The notes: a model not told the origin generated them from the sequence alone. DNA of 64,000 nt from Cyrtodaria siliqua (GCA_037043455.1 JAWPHD010001270.1:275354-339353), one strand, 5' to 3'; shown: positions 26,284 through 36,860, numbered from the stretch's first letter. Numbers and translations: made by a program.

Positions 26284-27000
26284 TTATTGAGCGGAAACCA
26301 TGAGTTTGACCAACAGTTCAAAAATAGCATATTGCATGTTTAAAATATCAAGGGCCATAACTCTGCTATTACTTGTTCGATCTGAATGGTTTTCGAACTT
26401 GTTTGAGCTTTTATTGACATCAACAATCTGGTAGAGTTTGAAAAAGATCGGCCCTATCGTGTTAACGAGGTAAAATATAGCAGTTTTAACTAAATCAAGG
26501 GCCACAACTCCGGTGTAACTGGTTCGAACTTGCTGGTTTTCAAATTCCTCCGAGCTTTCATTAATATCAACAATCTGGTAAAGTTTGAAAAAGATTGGAT
26601 GAAAAAAAATGAAGGCCCTGTCGTGTTAACGAGGCTACATATAGCAATTTTAACTAAATCAAGGGTCATAATTCCGGTTTTACTGGTCCCAACTGGCTGG
26701 TTTTCAAACTCCTTTGAGCTTTCATTTATATAAACAATCTGGTAAAATTTGAAAAAAGACCGGATGAAAAATGAAGGTCCTATCGTGTTAACGAAGCAAA
26801 ATATAGCAGTTTTAATTAAATCCAGGGCCATAACTCCGGTGTAACTGGTCCAAACTAGCTGATCTTCGAGCTCGTCCGATCTTTCATTAATATCAACAAC
26901 TGGTAAAGTTTAAAAAAGATCGGATGAGAAATGAAGGCCCTATCGTGTTAACGAGGCAAATGTTAACGGACGGACGACGGACGGACGGACGTCGGACAAC
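26284..27000. mobile_element. Pearl-like repeat array (about 147-164 bp units) with GGAC microsatellite
   Basis: Four units start near 26,349, 26,496, 26,660 and 26,822 (core caagggccataactccggt), each with gtttgaaaaagatcgga and tcgtgttaacgaggcaaa blocks. The array ends in (ggac)n with gacg variants at 26,968-26,996. Bivalve pearl elements, and helentron-related elements of oysters and mussels, share this layout: core repeats of about 160 bp followed by a tetranucleotide microsatellite. The assignment is by layout only. Confidence 0.6.
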
Positions 27001-27452
27001 TCGTCATCCCATAAAATAGTTTAATCTATTGATTAAAAAGACATCATACGACTACGCCACGGAGAAATATAATAATCATGCTAAGAAGTGGTTAAAGAGA
27101 TTTTTATTCCGAGAATTTACACAGAGATTCTTCGATGTAAACGGTCCCGCTTGTCTTCAAAACAAATTTAAAGAATACTATTAAACACGTTTAAAAAGAT
27201 CGTTCTACATATGGACTGTTCAAATCTAAATTAAATTTTAAAACTTGCCACGAAATATTTGAGCAAGTGATTGGAATAATGTCATTTGTTTTTTTTGTTG
27301 TTTTTTTTACTTTTGTCCAACATGTTAGCATCAACTGGTCCGTTGGATACCAAAATATGTCCACTTCTTGAGTTTTCTCTTACTCGCCGATCTCCTAAAT
27401 ATCGATTTCGAGTATTCCTCTGTTTCTTTTTTTATCCCCGCCCTACCTATAA
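27001..27452. other. No feature recognised
   Basis: AT-rich spacer after the GGAC tract, with a T-rich run at 27,288-27,310. Confidence 0.4.
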
Positions 27453-28036
27453 TCAGAAAACCAAGTGTCATGTACAATAGTTGGAACAGCAACAGGTGAT
27501 CAGGTTTTCATCAAGTTCAAGTTCTCAAACAAGCCCATGTTGAATTCTGATGAAGAACCAGATCAAACATGGGTTATGGTTGATAGTACTTAACCCAACC
27601 TCACTGAACCAACTATTAAACTATTACGAACCATGCCAAAACCACCACCACCTTGCAACATTGGTTTTGATAAACAAAAGGCAAAAGCTGCAGACGATGT
27701 TGACTACACGAGAACTTATGAGATTTCCCATCACGTCTGCTGCGATAATGCAATAGTTCTGCTTGCTGTTTTATCTGCTTGCAGGTCATCAGGCGCTTTC
27801 AATTTGTCACGCGAAGAGATAGCTATGTTGATGAGATGCTTGTATTAGAAGCGCGCAATCATTTTGACAAACTTTCCTGTTCCTGGTTCGTGTCATTGGA
27901 ACATGCTGGCAACTTGAAGCTTATTCGAATTCTCGTTCTCGCGATATTTGGCACCTATTTTGAGATAGGAACGGCGCTTTCAAAATCGTTTCTGTCAGGT
28001 TTCCGATTACTCCTTAAACGCATATTGGCTAAATAA
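27453..28036 (+). pseudogene. Possible decayed coding relic, family unknown
   Basis: One frame from 27,453 reads as plausible protein (for example TGDQVFIKFKFSNKPMLNS and EEPDQTWVMVDST), meets a TAA at about 27,588, then continues in the same frame with PNLTEPTIKLL and PPPPCNIGFDKQKAKAADDV up to about 27,848. A second frame from a possible acceptor (pyrimidine-rich tract ending cttgcag at 27,785) stays open to 28,036 (RRDSYVDEMLVLEARNHFDK). Composition here is less AT-rich than the flanks. The in-frame stop and the frame change fit a pseudogene, a transposon relic or chance. I recognise no domain. Confidence 0.25.
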
Positions 28037-28698
28037 CACTTAAAACAATGTTAGAACATGGTAATTGTATATAAAAGCATAATAATATATATGAAATGCA
28101 TTTTGTTTCTGGCGCTTGGACTGCTGTTGCGCAAGGTTACGATTAAGTTACGTTTTGAAAAATCTGAAGAACTATTAACCATTGAAGCCTCACCTTAGAT
28201 GCAGTAACACATACTATTGGCAAAATGCCAGAGCCGTGGCGATAAAGAACGTACGAGGCGCCTTCTGTTAAAACAAGTCCAAGTATTTGTAAAAGACATG
28301 TCATAAGTAAAATTTAAACAGCACGAACGCTTTTTAAATGTTGCAGTATCGATTTACTGCACTGGTATTGGCAAGCGTTCTGAATGAGCCGATCAATCTA
28401 GGTATTTACTAACCGGAAGTAGAATCTCCGGATGACAGGAACAACCAAAGCAGAAGCATCGCAATCAATATGACAACTACCGGTTTCAAATATTAGTTCA
28501 GGTATGAATAAACATGGGGCAGCGCGGCTCTTTGTGCCATTGTATACAGACCTCGCAATAAAGCATGCGTTACATCAATGACCTTATCATATTAAAACAA
28601 AAAAAATACGACGCTGTAAAATGCAGTAGTCTAGTAAAATGATAACAACATAAACACGCTTTAATATATTTGTGTTTTTGTTTCACTGGAAATGACAC
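28037..28698. other. No feature recognised
   Basis: AT-rich single-copy-looking DNA. Confidence 0.4.
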
Positions 28699-29063
28699 TT
28701 TATTACATTTCTATGATAGAAAGATTGGGATTTCTAAATGAAAGAATATTCATATTAAAAACTAGCTCCGAACACAAAAATAACTAACTGTGATATTGAG
28801 TCATGACGTCAATGCTGACGTCAACGTCATTCGCCGATAACGTTCAATAAAGCGAATAAGTTCGGTTAAAATCATTCACAAGCTGATACATAAGCTGATT
28901 TAAAATGTAATACATAGATTACTTAACTTCTGAGTTTGATTATAAATGGGGAATTTCTTCACTCGATTGTAGTCGTGTTTTTTTACTCACTTGCATACGC
29001 TCTTTCGTGAAAAGAAGAACACGACTACCATCTGAAGGATTACCCTATATAATCAATCCCAGT
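28699..29063. mobile_element. Hairpin element D, copy 1
   Basis: It shares collinear blocks with 33,841-34,253: tttattacatttctatg, gggatttct, aagaatattcat, aataactaac, a TGACGTCA cluster (28,803-28,836) and cgttcaataaagcgaata. It ends in an imperfect inverted repeat (about 28,931-29,063) with a conserved inner segment ttcgtgaaaagaa. There are two exact TGACGTCA octamers. It is non-coding. Confidence 0.75.
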
Positions 29064-30948
29064 CCCAACCTGAATACACTTAATACACCTCACGTGTTTC
29101 GGACGGGAAGGGAGTGCCGATGGCAGGGAGATTTTTTTTTAATAATACAAGTAAATACTTGAATATTCTAGTTTATAAATATTTTATTTGAAAAAACTGG
29201 ATCTGTTTTTAAATAAATTTGACATAAATCAGCATTGGTTGGCGTTAAGGTTTTCACGAACGGGGAAACTTAGGCCAGGAACATGTCGTGTCACTGTCAA
29301 CCTCCTATAGGGTTGCTTTGTTTCCGGTCACCAATACATACTCAACGGCAATACGGAAATCCATACAAACACCTTTGTATATACTCTCTTTCATTTGGGA
29401 GTTAAATCGGAAGCTCTTTCAAATTATTTCCAAGTCAAAAGACTAATCTTATTGCCCAGAATCGATTTTTCTGTACTCTGCAGCTATGTTTAAATCACGT
29501 GACCGGGGCTCAAAACAAACACGTGTTTCCGGTTTGCGTGTCATTCGACATGGTCTTATTGTACGCATCGATCCAATATGAATATATTCATCGTATTGTT
29601 TGTAAATTCGAACAATGGCAAATGAACATTTCTTCCATCCCTGCCAATAGTGGCAATACTATCATTCAATCTATTCCGTCATCAACTGTTTAGACAACAA
29701 AACTAATATCTACACGAGGATCACGTCGGTCGATAATGAAAGGCAACAATAGTAACGATAGTGTACAGAGGTCGAATTGTTTAGCCAAGTACTTTTAGCC
29801 AAGTAGCTGGTAACGAGTTCATAACCTATAAAGGCCCGTCGCCGGTAGTTGCTACCACACTTTCTATATAGGAGGGACTTGGAATTGCTGATGAGAGAGT
29901 AACCATACAGGTTCTTGGTAGTTCACAGGCCTGTCCTACATTACAGAGCTGTGGAACAAGCAGCTCACGAACACTTTTGAAATAGTATTTATTGTATTTA
30001 TATGCAAAATTTAATTACTATAATAGCGTGTTTGTGTAGTTTAAAATATTGTATTCCGACAAAATAAATTTAAAAACATACGAACATTCGTGTGAACTAT
30101 TCCATATCCTATGTGTAAGTCTAAGTGTTATCAGTACTATAAAGATATGAGTGTCTTAATAGTCTGTAAACGCAATGTCCGATTTTGGAGGTGTTCTAGC
30201 ATGGGTTCCAGTCAGTGTAAAGTTTAAAAAATAGACCCATTTAAAAGTCGGTTCTCAAAAACAATCATTCTGTGGAAACGCAAACTTTGGCCGAAATGCC
30301 GACTGCATTACACAGGAAATATATCCATAAGTTTTAATATGTTTCACATTCGACCAATTGTATTACAATTTAGCGGTACTTTATTAGTATTAAGTATACT
30401 GCAACGTGAAATTAATAAGATAAGGAGCACACAGGTGCCACACATGGTAACAAGTTTCGTGCGTACCGTGCATAGATATTGACAGAAGTCATAAACCAAT
30501 AGAGTTAAGAGTGAATTAACATGAAGATGAAAAACGTAAAATTAGCACATTTAATAAAAGTTATAATGTAAAACTAGTACAGTTAATAACAACGGAACAA
30601 AGGCTAGGGTCGAAGAACAGTTGCACAATCAACTAACAGAACAGAACATACGTTACTGGTGAATAAAAATGCATTGCTTCCAGAGCTGCACACACCAGAC
30701 TGCAGATCGACACGATATGCAATGTATCAACATGTTGTTACGAATACCGGATTTCATGGCGTCAGCGAGACATCATACATCTATTTTTGATATTCTCAAG
30801 ACAACTTACTTCTGTACTTTTACACAATACACAACACAAAAACAGCAGACTGTGGATAGCTTTGAATTTAATTCAATAATTAAGACAGAAAAAAAATGAC
30901 GCTGCTGTCAGAACTGTTTCTAAACATTAACAATTGATATATTGTTCC
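29064..30948. other. No gene recognised
   Basis: Mixed AT-rich sequence. Frames at 29,499 and 30,669 on the + strand are short and unremarkable. Confidence 0.4.
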
Positions 30949-31026
30949 TTTGTTTGTTTGTTTGTTTGTTTGTTTGTTTGTTTGTTTGTATGGTGTTTTA
31001 CATTTTCATCACATGTAAGTTATAAT
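30949..31026 (-). mobile_element. SINE 3'-tail fragment with (CAAA)n
   Basis: About ten tttg units followed by tatggtgttttacattttca and cacatgtaag. This equals the 3' end of the SINE at 31,360-31,608 read on the minus strand; the tRNA-related head is absent. Confidence 0.75.
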
Positions 31027-31145
31027 ACTGTTCCATAAACCTCTGCTTAAACATGTCTTTAAACAAACACATTATATGCATACATAATAACAAAATAAAA
31101 CATCAAACAATAAACCTCTCTGATTGGTTGAGAGTGATTAAATTC

Positions 31146-31721
31146 AAGGGAAGGTAGACATATTGTTAAACATTTTTAATAATGGCGAGTTCTAATACAA
31201 CTTTGAGCAAGGTGAAATAATTATCAAAATCGGATGATAAAACAATAAGGTATGACCATTTAATTGTTGTTATACAACGTATATGGACAGCAACTGTATG
31301 AAAAATAAGAATACCACAGTGTAATAATATTGTATTTTGCATTAATTTGCAGTGTTTGTTTTGTTTTTATTTGTATGGTGTTTTACGTCATTTTCAACAC
31401 ATGTAAGGTTATAAATGATGGTCGATTTTTTTGTGGTGGAGGCAAACCACCAACTTTTCCTGGGTAGAACGAGTACTGTACCCCTCCCGCCATTCGTAAG
31501 AATCGACACTTCCTCACTTACAAGTCGAGCTCCCAGTCGGATTCGAACCCGCTGCGGTGAGAGGCGAAGGTTTACAACGCAACGTCGTTAACCATTAGGC
31601 CACGGAGATGCAGTCTTTGTATTTCATTTAAATGATATTTATCAATACGTCATATACTATCACGTTTTTCTGAACTCTCAATAATAAAGAGTGTTCGGCT
31701 GTATGCCTACATTCCCGTTAA
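31146..31721. mobile_element. MITE-A copy 4, split by a SINE
   Basis: The left arm (aagggaaggtagacatattg, then aattatcaaaatcggatgat and atgaccatttaa) and the right arm (ctgaactctcaataataaag, then tgcctacattcccgttaa) match the termini of the copy at 11,478. The interior is interrupted by the SINE at 31,360-31,608. Confidence 0.8.
31360..31608 (-). mobile_element. Full-length tRNA-derived SINE inserted in MITE-A
   Basis: Read on the minus strand, the element begins tctccgtggcctaatggtta (A box TGGCCTAATGG) and has a perfect B box GGTTCGAATCC about 50 bp later. The body follows (gtgtcgattcttac, ggttctaccc-like, ggtggtttgcctccacc) and it ends ttacatgtgttgaaaatgac, a gtaaaacaccatacaaa-like block and an AAAC-rich tail. 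Target-site duplications flank it: tgcagtgtttgt at 31,348-31,359 and tgcagtctttgt at 31,609-31,620, one mismatch. It is pol III-type and non-coding. Partial copies lie at 36,160, 36,861 and 39,998. Confidence 0.9.
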
Positions 31722-32048
31722 CGTTACTCTACACAGAGAAATTCAAATGTATACATATTTTTTTCTTTTAAATACGATTGCCCTTGAAAAAAAGTCTACT
31801 GATAGGTAAATGGTGAACATATAATGTACGTAAAATGTCCACCATATGGATATTGGCATGGTTCGTGTAATGAATTTAGTGCATGTGTTGCAAGAAAGCA
31901 AAATCACGCAAATTATTTAGTTATTGGTGAATCTGGTCGAATTTCCAAAAGTCAAATTAATTTGATATTGGAGATTCGCCAATGTCTCAAAGTCTTATGT
32001 CCAATGTTGCTGCAAAAGCATCGTATAACTATGGTGTCATGTTATAGC

Positions 32049-32154
32049 CATCTTACCATCGATGGTCGATGGTAAGATGCGATGGTCGATGGTCGATGGT
32101 CCATCGCATCTTATCATCAACCATCGACCTAGGTGGATGGTCGATGGTAAGATG
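32049..32154. repeat. Compound palindrome of GATGGTC/CATCTTA units
   Basis: A perfect 14-bp-arm hairpin (32,049-32,062 with 32,066-32,079, catcttaccatcga pairing with tcgatggtaagatg, loop tgg) is followed by (gatggtc)n and a second nested hairpin, gcatctta...taagatgc, enclosing ccatcgacc/ggtcgatgg. Confidence 0.85.
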
Positions 32155-32308
32155 CCCTAACAGGACACCGTATGTAACACATATTAATAATTTACTGTTA
32201 AAATGTCAATAAAATTCATCAAAATGTATGTGTGACTTTGATATGAAAAACATTAAAAAAAAAGCTCCTATCTGGATAATTGTTCACGTGTATGACGTTT
32301 GAGGATAT

Positions 32309-32366
32309 GTTTGTTTGTTTGTTTGTTTGTTTGTTTGAATGGTGTTTTACGTCATTTTTAGCACAT
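32309..32366 (-). mobile_element. SINE 3'-tail fragment
   Basis: (tttg)7 followed by aatggtgttttacgtcattt and ttagcacat: the SINE tail without body or tRNA head. Confidence 0.7.
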
Positions 32367-33840
32367 TTTCGACGTTTGAGGAAAATTCAATTCCAGTTTA
32401 AACAACACGTCCACATATATCACATCCCACATACAATGACAGGTGATTTATTTCCGAGTTTATTTGTTATAGTTAATACAGACATTATATAGACATAAAT
32501 AACATCGTTTTATTTTTTTTCTAAACTGTCCTGTACTGAAGTGTGTGTTTTTTCTAAAGCTAGAAAATAAAGTGTCCGACAATTTGTTTTACTGTATGTC
32601 AAATTACGTACTTGTTTGACAAGACTTATGTGGAAAGACACACCGACATTTTTGCAAGGAAAATAGGTAAATGAGTCTGATCCTGAATAAGTTCATTTTT
32701 AACAACTTGTATGTCTGAGTAAGGTGTGAAATGAACGCAGACACGTGACCAGTGTTTCGTGCTTTTCATAAATGACATTTCAGACAGAAGTGAACGCTGT
32801 ACATCTTAAGCAAAATGCAAAAATACCGTTGTATTCGCCGATGTTATACGTGTTTCATGCCTAAACCTTTTATAAGCTACAGCGTTACATTAATTTCTTT
32901 TTTTTTTCAATGAATATCTTACCAAATCCGGGAAATACGGGCCTTTTTTATTGTTTGGTTATTTATTTATTTGTTTATAAGACAGATCAACACCAAGAAG
33001 CGATTGTTGATACGCGGATGATGTCAATTTAACTAAAATAAACACCCTCAAGAACTCACGCATAGGCATTTACATTATATCTGTAAAATCCCGAAATGAG
33101 ATAAAAATCTGATTTATATATTGCAAACAAAAAGAAAATATTTGGATTTCCGCTTCCGCATTGAATCCTATAGTATACAATTACAGCTCAGCGTAGCACA
33201 TTGTGAACGAAACCACTTCCTCTCCTAACTCAACATTAATTCACATACGTGTGCAAGTTGAATCATAAAATACACAATCTTCTGTCAATACGTTTATCTG
33301 ACTCTATACGATGTCCACAATGTCATTAAGTATTTACTAAAATGGGCTTTTTCAGTATCGTTTCGACATTGAAACAAATATTTCCATTTTAAAACAAGAA
33401 AGATACAAACGAACACAAAGGATTATTTCATACACTCATGCATGTATAGTTTAAAATCAATTGGCTTATACAGAATATAGTCTTAACGTCTCACACCACA
33501 AATAATTTTCCATAGGGTTCCATTGTAATGTTTTTGTTTGTGGCATAGAGATAAACACAATTTAAAACATGTATGTATGCTTAAATTCTTCAGTGATCCA
33601 TTATCTGCAACTTAAAACACAATTAACAAATATTTACCAGGCTGATTTTTTTTTATTTCATGTTTGCGTGAAACCTATCAAAATTTAGCGTAATCATATG
33701 ACAAAAATACAACCCCGTGGTGATTAGACCCATGATGTGTACAATGAGGCAGAATAAGCTAGAAATCGTATATCAACATGAATTGTTCTGTGATATTTTC
33801 CTAAAATGAGTATTCATGGGAATAATAGTGTTGAGATTTC
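32367..33840. other. No gene recognised
   Basis: AT-rich DNA with T-runs. No repeat family identified. Confidence 0.4.
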
Positions 33841-34253
33841 TTTATTACATTTCTATGCATGAAAGATCGGGATTTCTCAGTGCAAGAATATTCATTGTCG
33901 CTAAATATTAATAACTAACTCAGAACACAATAATAACTAACGTTGCTAACTTAGAACACAATAATAACTAACGTTGCGATGTTGAGACGTGACGTCAACA
34001 AAGTGTTGCTGACGTCGACGTCATCCGACGAAAACGTTCAATAAAGCGAATATTTGTTTGCAAAAACGTAATTTAAATGTAATAAATAGATTATTTAACT
34101 GCTGGGATCGATTATTTGGTAATCCTTCACTTGATGGTAGACTTGCTTTGTTTTTTCACTCACTCTCGTGCGCTCGTTCGTGAAAAGAACCACACGTCTA
34201 CCACTCGTGAAGGATTTCCCTATAATCGATCCCAGCAGTTAAATAATCTCTAT
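33841..34253. mobile_element. Hairpin element D, copy 2
   Basis: Collinear with 28,699-29,063. It contains a tandem duplication of about 34 bp (agaacacaataataactaac core, 33,930-33,977) and a TGACGTCA-type cluster (33,987-34,029). It ends in a strong inverted repeat, 34,085-34,253: aatagattatttaactgctg pairs with cagcagttaaataatctcta with about one mismatch, continuing through gggatcgatta and gtagac. The inner loop is tttcactcactctcgtgcgc followed by tcgttcgtgaaaagaa. Confidence 0.8.
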
Positions 34254-34582
34254 TAAATGCATATTCACATTGTGGGGACATTGTTCGTCAGAACAGCAGA
34301 AACATAGTATTGTTTTAAGTCTGTTATTTCTGATTATATATTAACTTGAAAATGAGAATTATATCATGTGTCACATAAAACATTATCTGCACAATGATTA
34401 CTTTCAAAGACACCGGGAACCTGAAATATATTGGCATATCCTTAACAGTCACGAGCGATAAATATTATTTGCACCTCGCACAGAATCCGATTCAGCGTTT
34501 AAATCATTTGCAAATAATTCTTTAAGAAGTTAGTAACAAACATAATAAGTAAACTTAATAATGTTTTTTAACTGTACCGGTC

Positions 34583-34843
34583 GTGACGTCAATGTCATGA
34601 CGTCAAATTGGGCGAACGTCTCAATGTCGTTGACGCTCCATTTAAATGGGTTAAATATCGGCATTTGCCTTAAAAAAAAAAGGTGCTCGATGCAATAAAT
34701 CAGTTATTAGATTTGCTACTGACCCCCTACAAAAATATGTGGGGTCAGTCAGATGTATAGGGGGACTAGGCTATCGCCTCGCCCCCTGTAAATCTTACTG
34801 ACCCCACATATTTTTGTAGGGGGTCAGTAACAAACCCAATAAC
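34583..34843. repeat. TGACGTCA pair plus 47-bp-arm hairpin (module 5)
   Basis: Two exact TGACGTCA octamers lie at 34,583-34,605. About 98 bp downstream, arm 34,703-34,749 pairs with 34,797-34,843 with about four mismatches (core tactgaccccctacaaaaat paired with atttttgtagggggtcagta). An inner hairpin (aggggg...ccccct, then aggc...gcct) continues the fold. Apart from the CRE-like motif its sequence is unrelated to elements D and E. Confidence 0.8.
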
Positions 34844-34945
34844 TAATAATAAGGTACGATTAGATTTAGTAATTTTGTTTTAAGAGTTTCACATAACCTC
34901 AAGTTGGTCGTACTTTTACCATTTTCATGTCATAAAATGCGAACG

Positions 34946-34993
34946 ATTTGTTTGTTTGTATGGTGTTTTACGTCATTTTTAACACATGTAAGG
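34946..34993 (-). mobile_element. SINE 3'-tail fragment
   Basis: A short (tttg)n run, then tatggtgttttacgtcattt and ttaacacatgtaagg: tail only. Confidence 0.7.
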
Positions 34994-35062
34994 ATATTTA
35001 TTGTATACTTTCATATTGTCCCGTTTAGTTTGCATTGAGCTAAGTGTGCAATATTCTACGAT

Positions 35063-36158
35063 ATTGCACACATTGATATTGTACCGGAACTTTTGCTCGT
35101 GCTTGCTAAGAGCCGCGAAATAGAAATAAGGAACTACTTTCAAATAAAAATTTCGGAATCCTTCCTATAATGTCAACAAAAACTACGTGTTTTTTCAACC
35201 TTTTATGGCAGAAATTGATAAAATAATTGAAATGGTCACTCACCCACTGTTTTTAACGTTATCGAATGGTAAACTTTAGAAAATTGCTTGATGTTTTTAA
35301 TGACGTCATCCGACGTCGACGTCGTTTATTGCGCAAAATAATCATCCACACAAAAAGAAACTGAATGACAAGATAGGAATTCCATCAAAAGCTATAAAAA
35401 TAACACAAATACAATGAAAAGTAATAGTCATACAATTAACATTGATCGAAAACAATATGAAAGTATACAATATAAAGGTTATTGAATTTGTATGGCTAAA
35501 TATTACTTGGAACTCGTTGCTTTGGCACAGGACGACTCGCAAGCTCGTCGTCCTTTGCCAAAACAACTCGTTCCAAGTAATATTTAGCCATACAAATGCA
35601 ATAACCTATAATATTGCACACATTGATATTGCACTTGAACTTTTTCTCGCGCTTGCTAAGAGCCGCGAAATAGAAATAAGGAACTACTTTCAACGGATCC
35701 TGCCTATAGTGTCAACAAAAAAAAACACGTGTTTTTGTTCAACCTTTTGTGGCAGAAATTGATGAAATAATTGAAATGGTCACTCACCCACTATTTTTAA
35801 CGTTATCGAATGGCAAACAAACGTTAAAAAATCGCTTGATGTTTTTAATGACGTCATCCGACGTCGACGTCGTTTTCGCGCAATATAATCATCCACACAA
35901 AATGAAACTGAATGACATTATAGGAATTCCATTGAAAGCTATAAAAATAACACAAATATAATGAAAAGTAATAGTCATACAATTAACATTGATCGAAAAC
36001 AATATGAAAGTATACAATAAAAAGGTTATTGAATTTGTATGGCTAAATATTACTTGGAACTCGTTGCTTTGGCGCAGGACGACTCGCAAGCTCGTCGTCC
36101 TTTGCCAAAACAACTCGTTCCAAGTAATATTTAGCCATACAAATTCAATAACCTATAA
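35063..36158. mobile_element. Hairpin element E, two tandem copies (about 550-bp period)
   Basis: Copy 1 is at about 35,063-35,610 and copy 2 at 35,613-36,158, about 90% alike. Each runs attgcacacattgatattg, gctaagagccgcgaaataga, atggtcactcacccact, then aatgacgtcatccgacgtcg (35,301; 35,850), and ends in an inverted repeat with 60-65-bp arms (35,476-35,607; 36,023-36,154) starting aggttattgaatttgtatgg. Between the arms is gacgactcgcaagctcgtcg. Inside both arms an aactcgtt block stays in direct orientation. No domain is recognisable in the open frames. Confidence 0.8.
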
Positions 36159-36159
36159 T

Positions 36160-36330
36160 ATGACGGTCGATTATTTTTTTGTGATGGAGGAGTTCTGTAC
36201 ATCGCCCGCCGTCTGTAAGAATCGACACTTCCTCACTTACAAATCGAGCTCCCAATGGGATTCGAACCCGCAGCGGTGAGAGGCGAGAAGGTTTAAAACG
36301 CAACGTCGTTAACCCCTCGTCCACGGAGAC
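36160..36330 (-). mobile_element. SINE copy, internally deleted
   Basis: On the minus strand it reads tctccgtgga...ggttaacgacgttgcgtt, then B box GGTTCGAATCC and a tgtaagtgaggaagtgtcg-like body, then skips the ggttctaccc/cctccacc middle and ends at a cgaccgtc-like segment. It abuts the right end of element E. Confidence 0.8.
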
Positions 36331-36373
36331 AATTAAAAATAGAAGCATAGTACAATACCGTATTATGATTATT

Positions 36374-36618
36374 AAGTGATTTTATATTGGCCCAGTTATT
36401 GGTCCAAGGACTGTCATATTGACTCAAGGCCGAAGGTCACGGGACAATATGACATTCCAAGGACCAATAACTCGGACAATATGAAAACACTTATTTAATG
36501 ACAATTTTATTAATTAACTTCCACTACAGTATACTTTTAATCAAATTAGTTTGACATAATATAGCAGCGTTAATTTCATTAGCGAGCACGAATGACGTTA
36601 CTTAACGTGAATGACGTC
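36374..36618. repeat. 48-bp-arm hairpin followed by CRE-like site (module 8, reversed order)
   Basis: Arm 36,374-36,421 pairs with 36,445-36,492 at about 85% (core ccagttattggtccaagga). The loop is actcaaggccgaaggtcacg. About 100 bp after the right arm come gacgttacttaacgtg and an exact TGACGTCA near 36,610. The order (hairpin, then CRE) is the mirror of the other modules, consistent with opposite orientation. Confidence 0.75.
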
Positions 36619-36668
36619 ACTTAAATCTCGTATTGGAAGTTTCTTCATAATTATTTGCCTTGTTTGTC

Positions 36669-36765
36669 CATATTGGCCGACTTCTGGTTCATATTGGCCG
36701 ACTTCTGGTTCATATTGGCCGACTTCTGGTTCATATTGGCCGGCTTCTGGTTCATATTGGCTGAG
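36669..36765. repeat. 21-bp tandem repeat, 4-5 units
   Basis: The unit is atattggccgacttctggtt plus c. It encodes YWPTSGS in one frame, which is incidental. Confidence 0.95.
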
Positions 36766-36860
36766 TTTGCGTCGTATTGTATGTAGAGTTTATGGTAAAA
36801 CACGGCTAATGTAGTTTAGTTAATTAATAATATATAGACTATGATGATATCGTATCACTG

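Noticed and set aside
31536..31608. Functional tRNA gene on the minus strand
   Set aside because: Good A and B boxes exist, but the sequence continues into a SINE body and tail, is flanked by target-site duplications, and has diverged partial copies elsewhere.
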